The translations under genes were made by a program, and so were the position numbers. From NCBI GenBank assembly GCA_009602725.1, contig WELB01000046.1, positions 65,716-129,715 on the forward strand: a stretch of DNA of 64,000 nt, written 5' to 3'. This document shows, one piece after another, positions 45,971 through 60,635 of this stretch. The notes under the pieces are model-generated. The model did not search any database. It saw only the letters and a list, made by a program, of their open reading frames with translations, and was not told the origin of the DNA. Numbering within the stretch: the stretch's first letter is position 1; each line of letters begins with the position of its first letter. Source of the stretch: Spirogloea muscicola. Taxonomy: Eukaryota; Streptophyta; Zygnematophyceae; Spirogloeales; Spirogloeaceae.

Positions 45971-46835
45971 TGTAACGTCCCCGCCGTTACGGGACGCTTA
46001 ACTCCGAGTTCAGCGCTACCGTGTAACCAACTGACGCGCACGTGCCTGACGCGTGCAACACGCATGTGACGCGCGAGTGACCCGCGCGAGGTGACGCGCG
46101 GTGTGACGCGCCTGTCAGCGATGTGACGCACAGGCGCGCCGCCTCCAGCAGAGGTGGCGAATCCTGGGCTTCCGGAGAGAAGCTCCTCGGCATATTCCGG
46201 TATCTGCCGACACACCCGTAATGACGTGTATGTGACACGTGTGGCGCGCCCGTGACGCCGCGCCACACCCGTGACGCACTGGCGGCGCCGCAGGCTGGCC
46301 GCCGTTGGCCGCCATTGGTCGCCACTGGCCGCCACTTCCAGATGGAAGCCGCGTGGCCTGGCCACGTACTAGATTCCCCTTGTCGGGCCCGCCTTCCCGA
46401 GGTGGGCCCTGAGACGAACCTCCCAGAGACCCCTGGGGAGGGTGGCACGTGAAGCACTACAAGTAGGGCTGAGAGTAGACTCGGGCAACTGGGTCAATCT
46501 CAGTGAAGCCCGCGAGAGAGAGGCGCAGCCCTGCTGCCGCCTGCTGCCGCAGCCCGCCGACGCAGCCCTGCTGCTGCCTGCTGCCGCAGCCCGTCGCCGC
46601 ATCCCGTCGTGGCGGATCTTCATCGGCTCTCTGTGAGTAAGACTGTGACTGCAGTCGCTGGCCCGCACTTGAGAGGTGAGCTGCTGAATGTCGGCAGCAT
46701 CTCAGGCCAAGACTTCCGCTGTGTGATACACGTGGTGCTTCGCTGTGCGGGGGGTTTGTCTCAAAACCCCAACGACCGAACTCAATCAGGACATGACTGA
46801 CCCTCGACGGTGTCTTAAGGGTCAGGAATGCTTCA
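45971..46835 (+). mobile_element. Solo LTR, F-like family, nested in I gag
   Basis: 865 bp, TGTAACGTCCCCGCCG to GTCAGGAATGCTTCA, flanked by a perfect target duplication tacgc (45966-45970, 46836-46840). U3 follows F with fewer GGCGCCGCC palindromic units; the terminus ends like E (GCTTCA), so it mixes features of the two families. Confidence 0.9.
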
Positions 46836-46974
46836 TACGCAGTGAGCCCATGAAGCCAATTGATCAGTGCCAGCGCTTTAAGGCTGGACTGCCCACGCAC
46901 ATGCGAAATTGGGTCGCGGTGGATTCCGTGACGTCGCAAGCTGTCACAGACTTCACCAAGATGGTAGAGCACGC

Positions 46975-48312
46975 TGTCGTGCGATATCCCGTCGACTACT
47001 TATTTGTGTCGATTTGACTAGGACAGCTGACCTGGCTTGACACGTGTGTTCCACGGCTGAGTCACGCGTTTCAGATGTGACGACAACGCATCGGCGACGA
47101 AGCAACTGCAAAGCAGCGGCGACGAAGCGCGACCGCGAAGCAGCGGCGACAACGACAACGACAACGCGGCGGCCAGGGCCCAAGCCCACGCGCTACAACA
47201 ACCATCCGATTGTGGAACGGACGGCTGGAGCTCACCACCCGAGGACGGATTGACCCCTGGGCCCGGTGGTTGGCCCACGACGGGCCGGCCAAGCAGCTTA
47301 GCCAACCAGCGTAGCCATGGCCGCACCTGCCTATTAGGTAGCGCTAGCATCTTCTACAGTGCCCGGCCCAAGCCGGAGCGAGCGGGCCTCTGCAGCGCCC
47401 GGCCCGAGCCGGAGCGAGCGGCCCAAGCCGGAGCGAGCGGCCCAAGCCGAGCAGTCCGCTTGCAAGTCTCACCCTTGTGCCGCGAGCCACGCCTGCGCCA
47501 TTGCCGCGCCTTGGAAGCGTAAAGCCTTGGGCAGGAGCCGCAGCAGCTAGTGCGCCATAGCTCGGATCCGCGTCCCGACTGCGAGAAGTCGTGGTGACTC
47601 TGTGGTGAGCAGCCTTGAGTTTGTGCTGCCTATCGCGAGAGTAGACAACTACAAATCGTTTGGCAATCACTGACCTTGCACAAGTCAACAATCTTGTGGA
47701 CAAGGTTGTGGACAAGGCATCTTTGCTTGTGTGTACATTCTGGCGTGTACTGCTTTGCATATACATTCCCGCATCTTGCATCTTTGCAATATCGGGTGAC
47801 TAAAGCCGAGTTACCTGGTCGAGCCGTTATCCGACCATTGTTTACAGAAACCGAGTGACTTTACCAACTGTCACAAAAGCCGAGTCACTTCCTATTGGTT
47901 ACTAAAGCCAAGTCCGATCGTGACAATACTTGATGATCGCTTTCGAGCCTCAACATGCTTCTGTATTGATAAGTACCTGTGATTGCAAGAGTGATGATTC
48001 TGTTTCTTATCATGACATGTCCTGTGTGAATTGTTCAACTGTTTCCCCAACCTGTCATCCTGTGCCAGGACTGACACTTGGGGGGGGGGGGGAAGTTACA
48101 GGTTCAGATTTGGAACTCTAGATGTTCCTTGTTGACATTGTCTGAGATGAACGACTGGTGATGCTGGTCTCCTGACGGACTGTCTTCTTGTCAGCTTGGC
48201 CAACGCAACCACTTCTTGTTTGGTTTGTGTACTACATGGCTTGCTTACGTCAGCTTTTGTCTCTGCATCAGTTTATCGACTCCATCTCGCATCGACGCCC
48301 TCGCGCATGACA
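46975..48312. mobile_element. Unclassified 1.34-kb insertion with short inverted ends and 4-bp TSD
   Basis: This block interrupts gag of I between acgc (46971-46974) and acgc (48313-48316); joining the flanks restores the gag sequence seen in A. Its ends are TGTCGTGCG... and, reversed, TGTCATGCG..., giving an imperfect terminal inverted repeat (15 of the first 21 positions match). No protein domain is seen. It holds AGCCGGAGCGAGCGGCC-type repeats (47,370-47,450) and a 13-G run at 48080-48092. It could be a non-autonomous DNA transposon or a solo LTR of an unrelated family. Confidence 0.65.
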
Positions 48313-48572
48313 ACGCCCGCAAGGTGCTCAGTACGCCGGACATTGCCGGTCCTGGCAAGCGTCCCCTGCTGGAGGCTGGCGGATCTGCAGAAGCAGAGCG
48401 AGGCAAGAAGTGATTCGACCCAAGGCAGGGCTCGAACGCTCGTCCTCAAAACGGCTTCTCCGAGCCGCGAGTGGAAGGTGCTGGCTGATTTCGCTGCGGC
48501 GAAAAGGGTCACCAGATCAGGGACTGCCTGGCGGCAGGTCCATCTTCCTCGAGGCCACGTCCACAGCGCCCG

Positions 48573-49400
48573 ATGGGCCGGGACAAGGGCAACCCCAAGG
48601 GCAAGCGTGGGTGCCTGACCCTTGCCTCTGAGAGCAACCTTATTCGGCCAGATGCACTTGCGCTGTTTGTTCTTGCTGGCATTGCTTGCCCGCCATCCAA
48701 AGTACCGGTTGTGCGCACCATTTCGGCTTTGTTGCAAGGTCTAAAGGCCGGAGGGCCTCTATTTGTGTGGTTTGCCCCCAATGATTTGCAAGTGGCTGCA
48801 GATGCCTATCTGAGCTGGCCTGAGTGCCGTCGCCCTCAAGAGGTTGTGTTCTTCATTGTACCACAGAAGCGCGGCGTGATTGATCAAGCTCCGCTGGGGA
48901 TGTCGCTGTTGTGCTCGCAGGAGGCGGGACAGAGGCTTCTTAGGCATATTGTTGATGCCACTCCGCTTAGGCCTTACCCGGCAGAGGTCAGGGTATATGT
49001 CGCTTGCACCCCAATCCTTGGTAGCAGTGTCCATGGGGGACACTCGATGCTTTTTGAGGGGCTGGTTGCTGAGGCACCGGCCAGGATCCTCATGGACTCA
49101 GGGGCCTCAGAGTCCTTCGTCAATCAGAATTTGGTGTGTTCCACTGGCTTTGATTTGCAAGCAGATGGTTTGCCTAGAGTGACATTGGCCGATGGCCACC
49201 CACTGATGTGCTGGGTCTGTGCGAGGTTCTCATTCGCATCCAGCAATACAGAGTCGGAGGTGTTTTGTTACGCCATTGATTTGACTGTCGCATATGGTGT
49301 GATGATATTGGGAGATGACTGGCTTCGTGCCACATCTGCATGCCTTGATTTTGAATGCCACACTTGCACTGTACAACGTGGCGCACGGCGCTTTGTCTGA
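48573..49400 (+). pseudogene. Protease-region ORF of element I
   Basis: A 275-codon open frame aligned with A's protease region: KRGCLTLASESNLIRPDALAL, a long linker with ISALLQGLKAGGPLFVW, then the retropepsin-like domain with ILMDSGASESFVN and later [10 protein letters not shown]. It ends at TGA one codon after RRFV because the sequence jumps into integrase. The first part overlaps the gag zinc-knuckle region in another frame, as in A. The open frame is intact over its length, but the element lacks RT, so it is scored as a defective relic. Confidence 0.78.
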
Positions 49401-49490
49401 TGTAAGTGTGAATTTTTCCACACAATTGCCTAAGACGCGGAACGGCTATGATGTCATTGTCGTCATGGTGGATCGTTTTACTAAAGTGGT
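49401..49490 (+). pseudogene. Integrase fragment of element I after internal deletion
   Basis: tctgatgtaagtgtgaattt onward reads DVSVNFSTQLPKTRNGYDVIVVMVDRFTKVV, matching the integrase core start of A ([18 protein letters not shown]). RT and RNase H, over 1.8 kb in A, are missing between 49,400 and here; the junction shows gtc shared by both sides. Confidence 0.8.
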
Positions 49491-49962
49491 GCAACGAGGT
49501 TGGTGGCTACTGAGCTTCGCCGCCTTGGTCGACAAGCGCTAGTCAAGCTGACCCCATCGAAGTCGTTATAAGTTGTTCTTACTAGTGGCCGAGCACCGAA
49601 GCCAGGAAAATGGTCTGCCTAATTATGCTCTTTCTCAAGTTTTGAGTCTTAGCGCATTACTTAATGCTGAAGTCGATCACTGCCTTGCCAGTGATGTCCC
49701 ACAAAAGCACGGGAGAGAGTGCCACGGTGTCGTTTGATTTGGATTTGCTACGTTACGCTGACTGTTTTGCAGAAGAATGCACATTCCCAAAAATGTTTGT
49801 GTTGTGCTGATGAGGATGGCGCTGCCATGATAGCAGCACCTAGCCTGCAGCGACAACTGTGACTGAAGCATGCCGGTGCTTGCGGCCGTCACGGCAGCAG
49901 AGGCAGCAGCGGCAGCGGCGCTTGAGGGTTGCGCTTCGGACTGGGCGGGGTGCAGTGGTGTT
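49491..49962. other. Unassigned sequence
   Basis: No domain or repeat recognised. A short glycine/alanine-type GCAGCAGnGGCAGC stretch lies at 49,890-49,920. Confidence 0.3.
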
Positions 49963-50171
49963 GGAAAGTGCTATTGTGAATCTGAGGTTAACCATTAGGT
50001 CAACATTAGGTAGACCTGGCTGATGGTAAGCCATAGTGCCAACCTAACCCTATGTGGCCCCAGCGGTGCGGCCGCCATGGTCTACCTGGGTGAGTTTGGC
50101 ACTATGGCTTTCCATCAGCCAAGTCTACCTAATGCTAACCTAATGCTTAACCTCAGATTCACGACACTCCA
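49963..50171. repeat. Foldback / MITE-like inverted repeat
   Basis: Two long arms in inverted orientation: left about 49,968-50,047 (GTGAATCTGAGGTTAACCATTAGG) and right about 50,088-50,166 (CCTAATGCTTAACCTCAGATTCAC), roughly 80 nt each with a loop near 40 nt holding GCGGCCGC. Arms are about 85-90% complementary by eye. A clear target duplication was not found. Confidence 0.75.
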
Positions 50172-50464
50172 CCTTAGACTGCTGGATGGAATGCTAAGAT
50201 GCAATTCACTCTTAGACTAAGGGTGCAACTAGCCCTAAGGGTGCAGGCCTTCCTCCCTTCAGTGGGCAGGCCACATTCAACCCTTCTAGTCTACGGTCAG
50301 ACTAGTCCTGAGGAAGCAAAGAAGCAGGTCACCTTCCCATTAATGGGCAAGCCACATTCAACCTCCTAGTCTATGATCGATGTCGATGGCCTCCACCTGT
50401 CTGTGGTGACCCTTGGCCAACAGCTTCCTCAAGCTGGTGTCCCTGCAGCTGCTGCCTCTTGTTG
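50172..50464. repeat. Short direct repeats
   Basis: GGGCAGGCCACATTCAACC (near 50,263) and GGGCAAGCCACATTCAACC (near 50,344), each followed by CTAGTCTA, are two direct copies about 80 bp apart. Nothing else recognised. Confidence 0.45.
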
Positions 50465-50935
50465 AGCATGGCGCGAAACCATCTGGCGTATCTTCCAGCT
50501 AACGCTGCCTGCTGCTCCTGCTGCTGCTGCTGCCTTTGAGCATAGCCCGAAATCATCTGGTGTACTTGCTCAGCTATTGCTGCCTGTGGCGCGAAACTCT
50601 GGCGTACCTTCCAGCTAACGCTGCCTGTTGCTCTGGGATTGGCGACCCTTGTGCCTTTGAGCGTAGCGCGAAACCATCTGGCAAAGCTGCCAGCTAACGC
50701 GACCTGTAGCTCTGGGATTGGCGACCCATGTGCCTTTGAGCATAGCGCGAAACCATCTGGCAAAGCTGCCAGCTAACGCGACCTGTAGCTCTGGGATTGG
50801 CGACCCATGTGCCTTTGAGCGTAGCGCGAAACCATCTGGCAAAGCTGCCAGCTAACGCGACCTGTAGCTCTGGGATTGGCGACCCATGTAGATGCTGCTG
50901 CTCTGCTGCGGCCTTCGAGATCATGGCGCGAAACA
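50465..50935 (-). repeat. 79-bp minisatellite within retroelement J
   Basis: Units start GCGCGAAACCATCTGGC at 50666, 50745 and 50824, exactly 79 bp apart, with diverged units to the left (from about 50,470 and 50,588) and right (about 50,925). Each unit includes GCCAGCTAACGC and CTCTGGGATTGGCGACCC. On the minus strand, open frames run through it in all three phases, with a TAG in one phase of each unit. Confidence 0.85.
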
Positions 50936-51047
50936 CTGGCATACCTGCCAGCTAGCGCTGCCTGCTGCTCTTGCTGCTGCTGCTCTGCTGCGGCTCTGCT
51001 GCTGCTCTGCTGCTGCTCCGCTGGCGTGCCCAGGCCAGCTGCTGCAT

Positions 51048-51470
51048 CTAGTGACACTGGTTGAGCGCAGAGACCTCATGGCCTCTCTTCTTGCACCTGC
51101 TGCAGACGTCGGCGCGATAGTCCTTCTTGGGCCTCCACCTGGATGACTGCTGCAAGACGCTCACCACTCGCGGCCATTGTTGCCGCATTGAGAGGAGCAA
51201 TGGGTGCATACCCTCCTTGTCGAGTCTCCTCCGTGCTTGCACTGCTGCTTCCGCTGCCGCCACTCTGATCTTGACTGCAGCTGCCACCTTCCTGGTGGCA
51301 GTCCTGGAAGCCCCATGGACAGTCGATGCTGCTGGTGCAGTTGATGCAGCCGCCTCCTCGTTGCCGTCGAGAGGCGCTGCCGGAGGAACTCCGGCCTTGC
51401 CTTGCTGATCAGCCTTCGCAGGCTGACTCACCACCTTCAAGTATCGAAGGGACTGCAGGTAGTACTCCAT
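51048..51470 (-). pseudogene. gag-like ORF of retroelement J with zinc-knuckle-like motif
   Basis: From the ATG at 51470 (MEYYLQSLRYLKVVSQP) about 140 codons run to a stop at 51,048. The sequence is Ala-rich in the middle and basic (RTATRKVAAAVKIRVAAAEAAV), and ends with CSRCKKRGHEVSALNQC, a CX2CX4HX7C motif close to a retroviral CCHC knuckle but with wider last spacing. The PBS lies 75 nt upstream, as expected for a gag leader. It is not like the gypsy gags here and may be copia-like or non-autonomous. No pol follows. Confidence 0.55.
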
Positions 51471-51544
51471 CACGAACCTCCGCCTCGAGATGTTGTTGTT
51501 GTCGAAGGTACAAGCGTGCCTGATGATCGCCGCCTCGCCTCCCT

Positions 51545-51555
51545 CTCTGATACCA
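51545..51555 (-). promoter_or_regulatory. Primer-binding site of retroelement J
   Basis: ctctgatacca, TGGTATCAGAG on the element strand, directly abuts the LTR start TGTGAAGAATG with no spacer base, unlike the gypsy elements, which have one extra base. Confidence 0.75.
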
Positions 51556-52177
51556 TGTGAAGAATGTGGGCTGGCGGCCATAACTGCCAACCACTAAGTG
51601 CGGAAGCGTCGAAGGGGTCGGCTAAGTGAGAGCTGAGCGAGAGCGTCTAGGCAGCGGCTGGAGCGGCGTGAGGAGAAGCAGAGGCCAAGGGAGACGGAGC
51701 CTGCGTGTGGAAAGGAACCCTGAGCGTCGAGCCGGGTTTCCTTCCACTCTCAGAAGAAGGTGCTCGCCCATTGAGAAGAGGGGCTGGCAAAGCCAACCCA
51801 AAAAGAATGGACAATGTTCAAAGCCAAAGAAAGAGGTGCTGAAAAAGGACTACACTACAAAGTGCAAGATGGTGCAGAGGGAGATGCAGATGGCTGCTCA
51901 GTATCCACGTGTGAGCAACAGCAGATCAGAGTAACTCGGAGCAGGAGAAGCGGCACTTTGCCGAGACCCGGAAGCAGCAGCCATAGCACGGCCAGCCCGC
52001 GCGTGGACTCTCAGGGTTCCTTAGCACACGCAGGCTCGGTCTCCCTTGCCCTCTGCTTCCACTAGCTTCTGCTTGAACAATGTATTAGCTTGAATAAGCC
52101 TCCCTTCCAATTTCATGCGCACCGCGGCGGATAGCTAAAGCAAACGGGGCTCATCAGAGCCAATCGATATTGTCACA
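51556..52177 (-). repeat. Probable 5' LTR of retroelement J
   Basis: Starts TGTGAAGAATGTGGGC beside the PBS. A matching end ATATTGTCACA at 52,177 gives TGTGA...TCACA terminal inverted pentamers and a length of 622 bp. No second copy is in the window, so the end is tentative. Confidence 0.5.
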
Positions 52178-53040
52178 ATGTGACACGGTGAGCAGAGTGC
52201 GAGGGAACCTATGAGCAGCCAGCCTAAGTGGTCTCTTGCTTTCCTCTATGGTATGTGCCTTCCAACTTCACTATTATTCACCCTTACTCATTCGTTTGTG
52301 GGCTGGCTGTTCACAGCCCTCGCCACCATGAAGGTGAAGAGCTGCTTCCTCGTTATGAAATGCTAGTTTCCAACTTGCAGTTGCTGTCTAAGGGTTACTG
52401 AGTGGCCATGTGGCTTCTCACAGCCCTCGCACTCAATAGAAATTCTAATCCTCGCCCTCCTAACATGAGCTACTACTTCTTCCTCGAGGGGGAGTGGATA
52501 CCAGCTAAATATGCATAAGGTTGAGGTGCTGGAATTGGCACCTGTGCCCTGAATGCCCAGATGCCAGATCTGACCCACAGGCCCAGAACCCAATTCAACA
52601 CTCCCTCGAGACTTCAAGCTGTTTCTTTTTCCTCAAAAGAAGAAGAAACAGCTTGTTTAATGGAAGGCAATGGCTGCGAGAGGCCAGCCCAAAAGAATGT
52701 AAAGAAGATAGATTCTTCCAGCAGACGGCGATGGCTATATGGCTGTTATTTGCCATCCAGAAAAGGATTGAATGAAGGCTGAGGAGCCCGACAAGCGCTG
52801 AAGCACACAGCAACTCAAGCGGCCACTGGTGCTGAGTATCCCCTGTTGTTCTGGGCTGGCCTCTCCCACAAAGAAAGAAAGCAGCTACAAATCACTCAGT
52901 AACCCCTGCTAAGCAGCCGCAGATCAGAGAGGCTAGGGTCCTGAAAGTGGGTCACTGCGCTTCCTCTGGCCCCCTTCTCGTACTCTGTTCATTCTTTTTT
53001 GGGCTGGCTTTTCCAGCCTCTATCCTCAATGGGCGCGCGT
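52178..53040. other. Unassigned region with small hairpins
   Basis: No protein domain. Contains GGGCTG-N8-CAGCCC at 52300-52319 and GGGCTG-N6-CCAGCC at 53001-53018, like position 452, and a stronger hairpin at 52615-52655 with perfect 13-bp arms (CAAGCTGTTTCTT / AAGAAACAGCTTG). Runs of GAAAGAAAG occur. Probably decayed repeats of an unnamed family. Confidence 0.4.
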
Positions 53041-53346
53041 CCTCCCAGGGACGTCATCATTGCCGCACACTTGACATCGTGGGCGTGCAACCTGGTGGAG
53101 GACCACAGGCCCTGGTCGACGTTGTTGTAACGGAGGCGTACAAGGGACCAGCATCAACACACATTGCTGGTCACGCAGTGGGCGTTGCAGAACAAAGAAA
53201 GCTGCAGCACTACTCCGACTACCCTCAATGCGATCAGCTCCTGCCAGCGGCAATCGACGTCTTTGGTTGTCTGGGTCCTCGTTTCCACACCCTCCTCCAA
53301 AACATTGCCAATCTAGGCTACACACGTCGTGCAGATGTGTTTCCGG
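53041..53346 (+). pseudogene. Fragment of a LINE-like retroelement protein C-terminus, at gap edge
   Basis: The plus frame reads TLDIVGVQPGGG, VDVVVTEAYKG, GHAVGVAEQRKLQHYSDY and LLPAAIDVFGCLGPRFHTLL. The DVVVT and K..HY elements resemble the post-RT region of non-LTR retroelements, and the second half matches 36,957-37,294. It runs into the assembly gap, so its true end is unknown. Confidence 0.55.
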
Positions 53347-53737
53347 NNNNNNNNNNNNNNNNNNNNNNNNNNNNNNNNNNNNNNNNNNNNNNNNNNNNNN
53401 NNNNNNNNNNNNNNNNNNNNNNNNNNNNNNNNNNNNNNNNNNNNNNNNNNNNNNNNNNNNNNNNNNNNNNNNNNNNNNNNNNNNNNNNNNNNNNNNNNNN
53501 NNNNNNNNNNNNNNNNNNNNNNNNNNNNNNNNNNNNNNNNNNNNNNNNNNNNNNNNNNNNNNNNNNNNNNNNNNNNNNNNNNNNNNNNNNNNNNNNNNNN
53601 NNNNNNNNNNNNNNNNNNNNNNNNNNNNNNNNNNNNNNNNNNNNNNNNNNNNNNNNNNNNNNNNNNNNNNNNNNNNNNNNNNNNNNNNNNNNNNNNNNNN
53701 NNNNNNNNNNNNNNNNNNNNNNNNNNNNNNNNNNNNN
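53347..53737. other. Assembly gap (391 n)
   Basis: A run of undetermined bases. It hides the 5' end of the F2KP gene, including its start codon and promoter, and the end of the LINE-like fragment. The gap size is as given and may be an estimate. Confidence 0.98.
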
Positions 53738-53739
53738 CG

Positions 53740-59789
<6,050 letters not shown>

Positions 59790-60635
59790 TCGATGCATGC
59801 CTGTTGACTGTGTGACAACAAGCTTTCCCCATTCCCAGATTGACAAACGTCTCCTCAATTGTCGTGATCTTGTTGACAATCGTTAGTACATCTTGCGTGT
59901 CAACCATTCAATTCATTCAGCTGAACATTGTCCAGCTGCTGGTCAGTGGGTGTCGTGTTAGATAGCAGATTTTTGCAGCAAAACACTTATTCATTCTGGA
60001 GCAGTTAGTCAACGACAAAAGACTGGCTACTGAGAGCCCACGAGAAGTCGGGGGTCGTCATGTGACAGGCATGCCTTCTGCCTATCAGATGGTACTAGAC
60101 AGCATGTGCCGCATCCGAGCAGGAGCAACACTGTCAAGCTTTTGCAAAGACAGCCAAGGCCATGGGCTCAGTGAACTTCTGCACAAAAATTCACAGTCCA
60201 CATGGAGCCGCTTCACAAGGCAGTCATCCCGCGCTGGCGCCGGGAAAATAATCGGTGTCATTGAGGAGCAATACTTCGGACCACCCTGATGAGTACTCAG
60301 CACTTGACTAGGAGGAGGTCAATGACAGATAGATGCCCACTCGCTGATCTCTTAGCAGGGCCCATTAGCAAGGGTCAGGCTCGAGCCTGAACAAAGGCCA
60401 GCCTCTGTGTACTAACAAGAACTCCAGACCCAGAGAGGTGGAGTAACGATTTTCCATTAGCCTGCAGGAGGCCCCAGGCAGCTCTAAAGCGCCTGCTCAG
60501 AGTGCCAGATGCGTCTGACCCAAGAGCTGACTGTGACGAGCACCAGTCCTCGGCATTGGAAGTCAGTAACCCTCAAGCTCCGTGCAGCAGTAACACGAAA
60601 CGAGGGCAAGTGTTGGCACTCCCTCTCAGCCTCGG
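59790..60635. other. Intergenic region between convergent genes
   Basis: Holds the 3' untranslated parts of F2KP (from left) and ferrochelatase (from right). Short open frames have no motif. I did not find an obvious chlorophyte TGTAA polyadenylation signal on either strand close to the stops. Confidence 0.6.

Larger units (their letters stand above)
44664..48560 (+). pseudogene. gag of element I in four pieces
   Basis: The start ATG at 44664 (MESHTSSAP) is followed soon by a stop. Remaining pieces: 45405-45970 (LTKDLAGAQPTTDPAQHRLL, RQRAGERHVQDVDASFHSM, then core TYLTGEPREWWNTLKQGSTPDEYNGW in shifted frames), 46836-46974 (EPMKPIDQCQRFKAGLPTHM) and 48317-48560 (STPDIAGPGKRPLLEAGG, then zinc-knuckle region debris). 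The order matches gag of A once inserts are ignored. Confidence 0.78.
44373..49490 (+). mobile_element. Element I: plus-strand gypsy of the A lineage, with three insertions and an internal deletion
   Basis: Leader and gag start match A (CTCAGACAGCATGGAG against CTCAGACAGAATGGCT). Gag is split by a solo A-family LTR (44830-45399), a solo F-like LTR (45971-46835) and an unclassified insertion (46975-48312). Protease follows, then RT and RNase H are missing and a short integrase piece ends the element near 49,490. No PBS and no 3' LTR are visible. Confidence 0.8.

Noticed and set aside
47684-47720. Tandem GTGGACAAGG repeats as a CRISPR or satellite array
   Set aside because: Only two short direct copies (TTGTGGACAAGG), no spacers and no neighbouring cas genes.
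48080-48092. G13 run followed by AAG as a polypurine tract of a second element
   Set aside because: No LTR start (TG) follows it; the next bases are TTACAGG. Kept only as a feature of the unclassified insertion.
60062-60289. 75-residue plus-strand frame downstream of F2KP
   Set aside because: Overlapping minus-strand frames are equally long, no motif is present, and it lies in the expected 3' region.
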